Shown: positions 1 through 5,368 of the stretch, one piece after another
Position numbering within the stretch: the first letter of the stretch is position 1
Layout: every line of letters starts with the position of its first letter
NCBI GenBank assembly: GCA_023130215.1
Contig: JAGMAN010000010.1
Location: 1-5,368 of the forward strand
Length of the DNA: 5,368 bases
Direction of reading: 5' to 3'
Source: a bacterium
GTDB taxonomy: Bacteria; NPL-UPA2; JAGMAN01
The notes under the pieces: generated by a model
Seen by the model: only the letters and a program-made list of their open reading frames with translations
Told to the model about the DNA's origin: nothing
Database searches by the model: none
Made by a program: the position numbers and the translations under genes

Positions 1-1098
1 ATTGAAGACTTCTGGCATCGGGAGCACTTGAAGCGGGGATATCAACTCATCTACACTCCTCATATTGCTCGGCGAGAGCTGTGGCGAAGGAGCGGACACC
101 TTGACTATTTTCAGGAAATGATGTATCCTCCTATGAAAGGTGATGGAGAGGATTATCTGGTTAAGCCAATGAATTGTCCATTTCACATAAAGATTTATAA
201 ACAGAGTGTGCGCAGTTACCGCGAGCTTCCCGTCCGTTATGCTGAGTTAGGTACTGTCTACCGCTATGAGCGTTCCGGGGTTCTTCATGGACTGCTCAGG
301 GTGAGAGGGTTCACTCAGGATGATTCGCATATCTTCTGCACTCCCGGGCAGTTAGGAGATGAGATTTTAGGTATCATTGATTTAACTCAGTATATGCTGA
401 AAACATTTGGCTACGAAGAGTTTGAGGCCGCTCTTAGCGTTCGTGATCCGTCTCGTAAGAGGGATTATTTGGGAGATGATGAAGGATGGGAGCGGGCGGA
501 ATCTGCGCTGAGTTCAGCCTTAGAGAAGAAAAATCTCACTTATAAAAGGATAGAGGGAGAAGCCACCTTCTACGGTCCCAAGATTGACATTAAACTGATA
601 GATGCCCTTGGGCGGGGCTGGCAGGGACCGACCATCCAGTTAGACTTCAATCTTCCCAGCCGTCTTGATGTCACTTACACGGCAGATGACGGGAAGAGGC
701 ATGAGGTGGTAATGATTCATAGAACAGTGCTGGGAACTATGGAGAGGTTCGTTGGGGGACTGATTGAACATTACGCCGGGGCTTTCCCCGCCTGGTTAGC
801 TCCCGTTCAGGTTAAAATCCTGACCCTGAGTGAAAAGCATGAGGATTATGCCAGGGAGGTTCTCTCTCAACTTGAGAGGAAAGAGATTAGAGTAGAGGTT
901 GATTCAGCAAATGAGACCATTAGCTATAAGATAGCTCGGGCAGAGCGGGAGAAGATTCCTTATATGTTAGTGGTTGGGGATAAAGAGATAAAGACCAACA
1001 CCGTCTCAGTCAGGGAGCGAAGGGGCGGCCATCAGAGGACAGATAAGATAGAGGAGTTTGTTGTTAGAGTGGAAGAGGAAATTAAAGAAAGGGGGTGA
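1..1098 (+). CDS. thrS: Threonyl-tRNA synthetase, C-terminal part (5' end outside window)
   Basis: Class II aminoacyl-tRNA synthetase that charges tRNA-Thr in the cytoplasm. The frame is open from base 1 (it begins IEDFWHREHL), so the TTG at 28 is not a start. About 365 codons are visible, against roughly 600-650 residues for the family; the N-terminal TGS and editing domains lie upstream of the window. The catalytic core spans about residues 1-262. It shows the three family zinc ligands, Cys in MNCPFH (175-177), His in DDSHIFC (328-330) and His in VMIHR (718-720). It also shows the motif 2 arginine in YRYERSG (262-264) and the motif 3 arginine in TMERF (745-747). The anticodon-binding domain runs from WLAPVQV (about residue 265) to the end. 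The segment WQGPTIQLDF has Gly-Pro where E. coli has Cys-Gly, a variation I believe occurs in other bacteria. The TGA stop lies inside the infC Shine-Dalgarno, 6 nt before infC. Nothing suggests a pseudogene; the truncation is the window edge. Confidence 0.98.
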   Translation: MEDFWHREHLKRGYQLIYTPHIARRELWRRSGHLDYFQEMMYPPMKGDGEDYLVKPMNCPFHIKIYKQSVRSYRELPVRYAELGTVYRYERSGVLHGLLRVRGFTQDDSHIFCTPGQLGDEILGIIDLTQYMLKTFGYEEFEAALSVRDPSRKRDYLGDDEGWERAESALSSALEKKNLTYKRIEGEATFYGPKIDIKLIDALGRGWQGPTIQLDFNLPSRLDVTYTADDGKRHEVVMIHRTVLGTMERFVGGLIEHYAGAFPAWLAPVQVKILTLSEKHEDYAREVLSQLERKEIRVEVDSANETISYKIARAEREKIPYMLVVGDKEIKTNTVSVRERRGGHQRTDKIEEFVVRVEEEIKERG

Positions 1099-1099
1099 T
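1089..1099 (+). promoter_or_regulatory. Extended Shine-Dalgarno for infC, overlapping the thrS stop
   Basis: The string AAGGGGGTGAT matches the ideal AAGGAGGTGAT at all but one base, and that mismatch (G for A) can still form a G-U pair with 16S rRNA. The G run ends 9 nt before the ATT at 1105, which is good spacing. An out-of-frame ATG at 1098 is only 2 nt from the G run, too close for efficient initiation. The site therefore selects the ATT start and probably compensates for that weak codon. Confidence 0.8.
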
Positions 1100-1104
1100 G
1101 GGTA

Positions 1105-1620
1105 ATTCCAGGAGAGGCAAGAACAAATACCCGGATTAGGGCTTCACAGGTCCGAGTAATTGGCAGCGATGGCAGTCAGGTAGGGATAATACCGACAAGA
1201 GAGGCTTTGAGGTTAGCTCAGGAGAAAGGCATGGACCTGGTTGAAGTAGCTCCGCAGGTTTCCCCCCCTGTCTGCCGCATCATGGATTACGGGAAATATA
1301 GATATGAGCAAGCCAAGCGCAGTCGGGAGGCCCGCAAGAAACATAAGACGGCGGTGCTTAAAGAGATAAAGTTTCGGACTAAGATTGGGGAGCATGACTA
1401 TCAGGTAAAATTGCGCCATGTCCAAAGTTTCTTAAAGGATGGCGACAAAGTGAAGGTGACCATAATGTTCAGAGGGCGTGAGATGCAGCATCAGGATATC
1501 GGACGAAGAATCCTGGACCGTTTGACGGCGGATGTAGGTGAGTTAGTGAAAGTAGAAGAGAAAATTAGAATGGAAGGCAGAAATATGGTCACGATCTTTG
1601 CTCCGGCGAAGAACAAGTAA
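1105..1620 (+). CDS. infC: Translation initiation factor IF3, ATT start codon
   Basis: IF3 binds the 30S subunit, blocks 50S joining and proofreads the start codon and initiator tRNA. After the thrS stop (1096-1098, same frame) there is no ATG or GTG, and the first TTG (1207) falls inside the conserved N-domain. Conserved IF3 sequence ([14 protein letters not shown], then [10 protein letters not shown]) lies upstream of that TTG, so it cannot be the start. ATT at 1105 gives 171 residues, close to the usual 170-180. The N-domain covers about residues 1-75 and includes [12 protein letters not shown] with the conserved DYGK at 61-64. A basic helical linker follows, and the C-domain starts near KEIKFR (86-91) and includes GDKVKV (113-118) and FRGRE (122-126). 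AUU starts on infC are established in E. coli and Geobacillus, where IF3 represses its own initiation; the same control is inferred here. rpmI follows after 13 nt. Identity is certain. The exact start is very likely but rests on reading-frame logic. Confidence 0.96.
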   Translation: MPGEARTNTRIRASQVRVIGSDGSQVGIIPTREALRLAQEKGMDLVEVAPQVSPPVCRIMDYGKYRYEQAKRSREARKKHKTAVLKEIKFRTKIGEHDYQVKLRHVQSFLKDGDKVKVTIMFRGREMQHQDIGRRILDRLTADVGELVKVEEKIRMEGRNMVTIFAPAKNK

Positions 1621-1633
1621 AGGAAACCAAGTC

Positions 1634-1831
1634 GTGCCAAAGCTGAAGACAAAACGAGGAGCGGCCAAGAGATTTAGACTAACTAAATCAGGAAGGATTA
1701 AGCGCAAGAAAGCTTATGCCGGTCACATTCTGACCAAGAAGTCCTCCAAGCGAAAGCGAGGGTTGAGGCAAGCCAGTGTCATTGGTGGAGCGGATAGGAA
1801 GGCGATAAAAAGGCTGATGCCATATGCTTAA
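1634..1831 (+). CDS. rpmI: 50S ribosomal protein L35 (bL35), GTG start
   Basis: Small, very basic 50S protein that binds 23S rRNA. The frame stays open upstream to 1598, but that extension overlaps infC and resembles nothing in the family. The L35 N-terminus is normally MPKMKTK, and here VPKLKTK begins at the GTG at 1634, giving 65 residues, the usual length. An AGGA at 1621-1624, just after the infC stop, is 9 nt upstream and serves as ribosome-binding site. Family landmarks are AAKRF near the N-terminus, the [10 protein letters not shown] block in the middle and the KRLMPYA terminus. In enterobacteria and Bacillus this gene lies between infC and rplT and is under L20 autogenous control. I could not identify an L20-binding operator structure here. 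Confidence 0.96.
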   Translation: MPKLKTKRGAAKRFRLTKSGRIKRKKAYAGHILTKKSSKRKRGLRQASVIGGADRKAIKRLMPYA

Positions 1832-1840
1832 GGGGTGATG
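1830..1840 (+). promoter_or_regulatory. Shine-Dalgarno for rplT, overlapping the rpmI stop
   Basis: AAGGGGTGATG spans the rpmI TAA stop and precedes the rplT ATG at 1846 with suitable spacing. It is nearly the same string as the site before infC, one G shorter, and likewise contains an out-of-frame ATG (1838) too close to the G run. That decoy would encode only six residues before a stop. Confidence 0.7.
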
Positions 1841-1845
1841 AAGAG

Positions 1846-2205
1846 ATGGCTCGAGTGAAATCCAGCGTTACTGCCCGGAAGCGGCACAAAAAATACATAA
1901 GACTGGCTAAGGGCTACTGGGGAAGAAGGAGCCGCACCTATGTGATAGCTCGGGAGGCAGTGGAGAAGGGTTGGATGTATGCCTTCCGGGATAGGCGAGT
2001 GAGGAAACGGGATTTCAGGAGGCTTTGGCTGGTGCGCATAAATGCGGCGGCCCGCGTCCATAACCTCAGTTATTCCAGATTCATGGATGGACTTGGGAAG
2101 GCAGATATCAGGTTAAATAGAAAGGTATTAGCTGATTTAGCGGTAAATGATCCAGGAGCCTTCGGTAAATTGGCGGAAATAGCAAAGGAGCAATTATGTA
2201 CATAA
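1846..2205 (+). CDS. rplT: 50S ribosomal protein L20 (bL20)
   Basis: Binds 23S rRNA directly and is needed early in 50S assembly; in E. coli and Bacillus it also represses its own operon. The 119 residues match the family length of about 117-120. The N-terminus [16 protein letters not shown] is the typical rRNA-threading basic tail. [11 protein letters not shown] and [16 protein letters not shown] follow, then the globular part with [17 protein letters not shown]. The ATG at 1846 is the only start consistent with the family and has a strong Shine-Dalgarno across the rpmI stop. The last ten bases overlap the start of the following trkA-like gene, which ties that gene translationally to L20. 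In many bacteria pheS comes next; here three potassium-transport genes intervene. Confidence 0.98.
   Translation: MARVKSSVTARKRHKKYIRLAKGYWGRRSRTYVIAREAVEKGWMYAFRDRRVRKRDFRRLWLVRINAAARVHNLSYSRFMDGLGKADIRLNRKVLADLAVNDPGAFGKLAEIAKEQLCT
2184..2190 (+). promoter_or_regulatory. Ribosome-binding site for the first trkA, inside rplT
   Basis: AAAGGAG lies in the last codons of rplT, 5 nt before the ATG at 2196. It fixes that ATG as the start of the first RCK protein and shows that the gene is read by ribosomes arriving at or finishing L20. Confidence 0.7.
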
Positions 2206-2843
2206 TCATCGTTGGCTGTGGTCGAGTAGGAGCAGTTTTAGCTGATCTCCTTTCCCGGGAAGGCAACGGTGTAGTAATTATCGATACCGATGAGGGGCGC
2301 TTCAAGGGTTTGGATCCCCGATTCAGCGGGGTGACCATCCTGGGAGATGGGGCTGACATAGATATCTTGAAGGAGGCTAAAATCAAAGATGCCCAGGTTT
2401 TTGTGGCCGCCACTGGGGACGATAATTCCAACCTCACCTCCGCCCAGATAGCCAGGAAGATATTCAATGTTCCTCGAGTGTTAGTGAGGGTGAAGGATCC
2501 AAGGAAAATGGATGTTTATCGAGAATACGACCTGGAGGCAGTCTCAGCCACTACCCTGGCTGCCCATCGCTTGGCTGAGATGGTGAAGACTCCCCGGGAG
2601 ATACAGGTCCTGGTCAACCTGGGAGAGGTGAGGGTAGTCCAGTTTAAATTGCCCACCCGGGAGACTTCTATAAAACTTGCCAAAATGGTGAGAGCTGGAA
2701 CTTTCTCACCATGTGCTATTTTAAATGAGGGTAAAGTCACTCTGGAGAATCTGGTGGAAGGTCTTCTGCCGGGGGCAGAGGTAGTAGGGGCGGTATCTTC
2801 CGGCAAGATGAAGCTGCTGGGACAGCTCTCACAGGAGAAATAA
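2196..2843 (+). CDS. trkA: TrkA-family K+ uptake regulatory protein, half-length (RCK_N + RCK_C), copy 1
   Basis: Cytoplasmic RCK (KTN) subunit that binds a dinucleotide and gates a Trk/Ktr potassium channel. It has 215 residues, about half of the 458-residue E. coli TrkA, so it carries one RCK_N and one RCK_C domain instead of two of each. The Rossmann fold shows GCGRVG at 7-12 and Asp30 at the end of the second strand, which favours NAD(H). GDGAD at 50-54, TGDDNSNL at 73-80 and [11 protein letters not shown] at 92-102 are typical RCK_N motifs. RCK_C covers about 135-215. The gene overlaps rplT by 10 nt and abuts a second RCK gene with TAATG, followed by trkH, so it most likely forms the gating ring with those products. 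All fold landmarks are present. Which ligand (NAD, ATP or a cyclic dinucleotide) it prefers cannot be told from sequence. Confidence 0.93.
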   Translation: MYIIIVGCGRVGAVLADLLSREGNGVVIIDTDEGRFKGLDPRFSGVTILGDGADIDILKEAKIKDAQVFVAATGDDNSNLTSAQIARKIFNVPRVLVRVKDPRKMDVYREYDLEAVSATTLAAHRLAEMVKTPREIQVLVNLGEVRVVQFKLPTRETSIKLAKMVRAGTFSPCAILNEGKVTLENLVEGLLPGAEVVGAVSSGKMKLLGQLSQEK

Positions 2844-3496
2844 TGCAAGTCGTTATAGTGGGAGGAGGAAACGTTGGTTATTCATTGACCCGGGCACTGC
2901 TTTCCAACAAGCATCAGGTAACCATAATTGAAGAAAAGTCGGCTAGATGCAGCGGCCTGGTCAAAGACCTGAAGGCGGTGGTCATTAATGGAGATGGAAC
3001 CAATTTAAAGACCTTAGCCGATGCAGAAGTGCAAAATGCTGATGTCTTAATAGCCCTTACCGGGCGGGATGAGGACAATTTAATTGCCTGCCAGTTAGCC
3101 CACCAGCATTTCAAAGTACCCCGGACCATCGCCCGGGTAAGCAACCCCCAGAACAAAGAACTGTTTAAGAAGTTAGGGGGAGTAAATATGGCTGTCTGCA
3201 CTACAGAGATAATCTCCTCATTAGTGCAGGAAGAGGTCTCCTTGAAAGACATCATTACCCTGCTCACCTTAAAGGAGGGGAAGGTAGCTATTGTGGAGAA
3301 AGAGATAGGGGAGAGTTCCCCGGCTAAGGATAAAAAGATCATGGAGTTAGCTCTCCCGGAGGAATGCGTTATCATTTCTGTCATTCGGGGCAGCCAGATA
3401 ATCTTTCCCCATGGGCAGACCACTCTTAAGGTGAAGGATAAGGTTTTGGCCTTAACTACCGCTCAGAGGAAAGCTACTCTCCAGCAAATAATTTAA
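2843..3496 (+). CDS. trkA: TrkA-family K+ uptake regulatory protein, half-length (RCK_N + RCK_C), copy 2
   Basis: Second cytoplasmic RCK subunit, 217 residues. It has GGGNVG at 7-12, acidic Glu30-Glu31 after the second strand, GDGTN at 50-54, TGRDEDNL at 73-80 and VPRTIARVSNP at 92-102. RCK_N runs to about 130, and RCK_C from about 135 to the end includes GKVAIVE and a terminal beta-rich part. It aligns with copy 1 without gaps over the first 102 residues (39 identities by my hand count), so the two look like diverged duplicates. The ATG at 2843 shares its A with the upstream TAA stop, with GGAG a few bases upstream, so translation is coupled and near-equal amounts are expected. By analogy with the two-subunit Thermotoga maritima TM1088A/TM1088B ring, a mixed octamer beneath TrkH is plausible; that is inference. 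Confidence 0.93.
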   Translation: MQVVIVGGGNVGYSLTRALLSNKHQVTIIEEKSARCSGLVKDLKAVVINGDGTNLKTLADAEVQNADVLIALTGRDEDNLIACQLAHQHFKVPRTIARVSNPQNKELFKKLGGVNMAVCTTEIISSLVQEEVSLKDIITLLTLKEGKVAIVEKEIGESSPAKDKKIMELALPEECVIISVIRGSQIIFPHGQTTLKVKDKVLALTTAQRKATLQQII

Positions 3497-3501
3497 AGCA
3501 T

Positions 3502-5004
3502 ATGTCTCCTCTGAACCACAAGTATTCCAGCCTAATAAGTTATTTAGGACTATTAACCATGGGGCTGGGAGTTATTCTTCTTCTGCCTCTCTTCAGTCTC
3601 CTTTTCTGGCCAGAGGAGATGAGCCACCTGGGTAGCTTTCTCATCCCGGCCATATTCTCTATCCTAATAGGGCTTTGCCTCTGGAGGGGCTTTCGGCCGG
3701 GGGGCGAGAGCCCGCCCTTGACCGCTCCTGATGCTTCCCTCATGGTAACGGTCATCTGGTTGATAGCGGTCATCCTGGGTTCTCTCCCCTTTGTCCTGTC
3801 CAAAATCCTATCGCCATTAGATGCTATCTTTGAGGCCATGAGCGGATGGACGACCACCGGACTGACCATGGTCAATCCGGACAATACTGCCTCCATTTTC
3901 CTCCTCTGGCGAAGCCTGATGCAGTTTGTGGGAGGAGCAGGACTGGCAGTAATCATGCTCTCGGCCATCATTGGCTCTTTGGGACCCGGGGTCTATGAGG
4001 CAGAAGCCAGAACAGACCATTTAGTTCCTCACATCATGCATACCGCTCGAATGATTGTCAAGATTTACCTGGCCTACTATATCCTGGGAGTCCTTCTTTA
4101 CCTGGCGGCTGGAATGGAAATCTTTGATGCTATCTGCCATGCTATGTCCGGCTTAGCCACAGGTGGTTTCTCCACTAAGAGTGAAAGCATAGCCTACTGG
4201 CAAAGCGTCCCGGTGGAGATTGTAAGTTTAGTGCTCATGCTCCTGGGGACGACTAATTTTGCTACTCACCATGCTCTGATCTCCAGCCGGGGAAAGAAAG
4301 GACTGAAGGATGCTGAGATAAAACTGATGGCATGGTTGATTATTATAATTACACCCTTGGTTATCTTTGGGTTAATGAGCCCCCGGCTTGGCATCAGCCT
4401 GTCATATGCTGGTCCCCCTGGTCTGTGGGAGGGTTTCCGAAATGGTCTCTTCCAGGTAGTCTCCGCCCTTAGTGGAACCGGCTACTCCACAACAGCGCTT
4501 AGCCAATGGAGTCAGTTTTCACTATTTCTCATTATCGTTCTAATGGTCATTGAAGGAGGAACGGGCTCCACTGCCGGTGGAATCAAACTTTACCGAATAG
4601 CCATTATCATTAAGTCAATCTGGTGGTGGATAAAGAAGCAATTCTATCCCTCCTCAGCCGTTATCCAGAGGACGATCTGGAGGCGGGGGGAAAGGCTGGA
4701 GATACAGGATAAACATATCCAGGCAGTAGCTGGCTTCACCGGCCTTTATCTTCTAACCTATCTCATCGGGGTAACCATCTTCTTAGGAAGTGGATTTTCC
4801 CTTCCTCAATCCATGTTCGAGTTCGCCTCAGCTATGGGAACAGTAGGGCTCTCACTGGGAATCACCAGGCCGGATATGCCCATAGCCTGCAAGATAGCCC
4901 AGATATTGGGCATGTGGTTGGGGCGTCTTGAGTTCATAGCCATCTTTCACGCCTTCATCAGGGTCGGACGAGATTTGAGGATAAGGAAGGTAGAAAAGGA
5001 ATGA
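3502..5004 (+). CDS. trkH: Trk-type K+ uptake membrane subunit TrkH
   Basis: Integral-membrane channel-like subunit of the Trk/Ktr/HKT superfamily that takes up K+ across the cytoplasmic membrane, gated by TrkA-type rings. It has 500 residues, close to the usual 480-500, and is hydrophobic throughout. The four membrane-pore-membrane repeats are recognised by their filter loops: MSGWTTTGL (113-121), MSGLATGGF (215-223), LSGTGYSTT (323-331) and AMGTVGLS (444-451), each with the filter glycine. EGGTGSTAGG (351-360) is the intramembrane gating loop after the third pore. GMWLGRLEF (470-478) carries the conserved Arg475 of the last helix. Two further helices near the N-terminus (about 12-35 and 45-62) fit TrkH rather than the shorter KtrB. 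The gene starts 5 nt after the second trkA with no clear Shine-Dalgarno, and its stop overlaps the next start (ATGA). TrkH rather than KtrB or TrkG is favoured by length and by the extra N-terminal helices. Confidence 0.96.
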   Translation: MSPLNHKYSSLISYLGLLTMGLGVILLLPLFSLLFWPEEMSHLGSFLIPAIFSILIGLCLWRGFRPGGESPPLTAPDASLMVTVIWLIAVILGSLPFVLSKILSPLDAIFEAMSGWTTTGLTMVNPDNTASIFLLWRSLMQFVGGAGLAVIMLSAIIGSLGPGVYEAEARTDHLVPHIMHTARMIVKIYLAYYILGVLLYLAAGMEIFDAICHAMSGLATGGFSTKSESIAYWQSVPVEIVSLVLMLLGTTNFATHHALISSRGKKGLKDAEIKLMAWLIIIITPLVIFGLMSPRLGISLSYAGPPGLWEGFRNGLFQVVSALSGTGYSTTALSQWSQFSLFLIIVLMVIEGGTGSTAGGIKLYRIAIIIKSIWWWIKKQFYPSSAVIQRTIWRRGERLEIQDKHIQAVAGFTGLYLLTYLIGVTIFLGSGFSLPQSMFEFASAMGTVGLSLGITRPDMPIACKIAQILGMWLGRLEFIAIFHAFIRVGRDLRIRKVEKE

Positions 5005-5368
5005 GGGAAAAAGAAATCAAAGAATTAGTGGAGCGGTTAAAGCCTCTGGAAGTTCATATATTGAAAAATATGATTCCAGGGAAAAGCCACAGCGAATCGG
5101 ATATGATAAAGAACCTTGACCTCTCTGAGGGTCAAGTTATTGGCACCTTCGGGTGGCTGAAAGCAAAAAAATTGGTTGAGGAGCTCCCGGAGAGTGAAGA
5201 GAGAACATCTTATGTGCATAGTACGGAAGAGGGACTCGATTATGAAACAAAGGGACCACCAGCCATCATTGCCGAGTTGACACGTAAGAGTGCTGTCCAC
5301 AGGACGCCCTTTAGGGCTGCAAGCGAAGGGCAGGCCAACCTGACCTTAAATGAATTAGCCTCAAAACT
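5001..5368 (+). CDS. pheS: Phenylalanyl-tRNA synthetase alpha subunit, archaeal/eukaryotic-type N-terminus (3' end outside window)
   Basis: Probable catalytic alpha subunit of PheRS, which charges tRNA-Phe as a complex with PheT. The frame is open from the ATG at 5001 to the window edge, 122 full codons. The start overlaps the trkH stop (ATGA), with AAGGAAGG at 4983-4990 as ribosome-binding site. Residues about 9-85 look like a winged-helix domain: LKPLEVHILKNM, a helix-turn-helix ending in LSEGQVIGTFGWLKAKKLVEE (41-61), a wing, then YVHSTEEGLDYETKG (71-85). Residues 114-122 (LTLNELASK) may begin a second winged helix. This order is characteristic of the N-terminus of archaeal, eukaryotic and spirochaete PheS. 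Ordinary bacterial PheS begins with an antiparallel coiled coil instead. The position downstream of rplT, where bacterial pheS normally sits, supports the call. The catalytic motifs are not in the window, so an unrelated winged-helix protein is not excluded. Confidence 0.8.
   Translation, partial: MREKEIKELVERLKPLEVHILKNMIPGKSHSESDMIKNLDLSEGQVIGTFGWLKAKKLVEELPESEERTSYVHSTEEGLDYETKGPPAIIAELTRKSAVHRTPFRAASEGQANLTLNELASK
5115..5136 (+). repeat. Short inverted repeat inside pheS
   Basis: CTTGACC (5115-5121) is complementary to GGTCAAG (5130-5136). Two further pairs within the loop (T5122-A5128, C5123-G5127) leave one bulged G and a three-base loop. No T run follows, so it is not an intrinsic terminator. 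It is within coding sequence and may be chance; a role in mRNA structure early in pheS is only a possibility. Confidence 0.4.

Noticed and set aside
28-30. TTG at 28 as thrS start
   Set aside because: The frame is open to the window edge with conserved ThrRS sequence (IEDFWHREHL) before it, so this is an internal leucine codon.
864-878. CTCTCAA-c-TTGAGAG palindrome in thrS
   Set aside because: Inside the anticodon-domain coding region, short and without a T tract; likely chance.
1207-1209. TTG at 1207 as infC start
   Set aside because: It falls within the conserved ALRLAQ helix of the IF3 N-domain and would delete conserved sequence that is intact upstream.
1598-1633. Upstream extension of the rpmI frame starting at 1598
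   Set aside because: It overlaps the 3' end of infC and adds 12 residues that no L35 has; the GTG at 1634 begins the family-typical PKLKTK sequence with a usable ribosome-binding site.
1621-1845. L20/L35 autogenous operator (pseudoknot) around rpmI
   Set aside because: Expected from other bacteria, but I could not find a convincing helix set by eye and will not claim one.
2914-3423. Long minus-strand open frame opposite the second trkA
   Set aside because: Antisense shadow of a well-supported gene, with no recognisable protein family. The same applies to minus-strand frames at 1213-1425, 1828-2061, 2108-2467, 2516-2848, 3540-3971 and 3817-4020.
5037-5300. Minus-strand open frame near the right edge
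   Set aside because: It lies opposite the plus-strand pheS frame, which starts at an ATGA overlap with trkH and has recognisable winged-helix sequence; the antisense product resembles nothing known to me.
5306-5331. GCCCT-TT-AGGGC and the alternative GCCCTT...AAGGGC pairing in pheS
   Set aside because: Two mutually exclusive short pairings in coding sequence suggested a switch, but nothing else supports it and no terminator-like U run follows.
1-5368. CRISPR arrays, tRNA or rRNA genes, insertion sequences, phage or defence genes
   Set aside because: None seen; the window is filled by eight housekeeping-type genes on one strand with no gap over 14 nt.

Overview
The window is a compact, single-strand (+) bacterial translation operon whose usual order, thrS-infC-rpmI-rplT-pheS, is interrupted by a three-gene potassium-uptake module. 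In order it holds the 3' part of threonyl-tRNA synthetase (thrS, 1-1098), initiation factor IF3 (infC, 1105-1620), ribosomal proteins L35 (rpmI, 1634-1831) and L20 (rplT, 1846-2205), two half-length TrkA-type RCK proteins (2196-2843 and 2843-3496), the membrane subunit TrkH (3502-5004), and the 5' part of a phenylalanyl-tRNA synthetase alpha subunit (pheS, from 5001 to the window edge).

The genes are packed tightly. Gaps or overlaps at successive junctions are +6, +13, +14, -10, -1, +5 and -4 nt. No gene-free stretch exceeds 14 nt, and I see no internal promoter or terminator, so the block reads as one polycistronic unit with translational coupling. Two ribosome-related genes use unusual starts. 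infC almost certainly begins at an ATT codon (1105), the classic IF3-autoregulated start, behind a near-perfect Shine-Dalgarno. rpmI begins at GTG (1634).

The organism is a bacterium: it has IF3, L35 and L20, a bacterial-type ThrRS and standard stop codons. Base composition is moderate. The visible N-terminus of PheS, however, is a winged-helix region of the archaeal/eukaryotic PheRS alpha type, not the coiled-coil N-terminus of ordinary bacterial PheS. That is known in spirochaetes and some little-studied lineages. With the Trk insertion and split TrkA, it suggests a deep-branching or uncultured lineage, but the sequence alone does not let me name a phylum.

Functionally, ThrRS and PheRS charge tRNAs, IF3 controls initiation, and L35 and L20 are 50S assembly proteins. 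TrkH with the paired TrkA proteins would form a nucleotide-gated K+ uptake system. Because rplT and the first trkA overlap, K+ uptake is probably co-expressed with ribosome components. I found no novel enzyme, defence system, mobile element or CRISPR array. The points of interest are the operon architecture, the start codons and the archaeal-type PheS.
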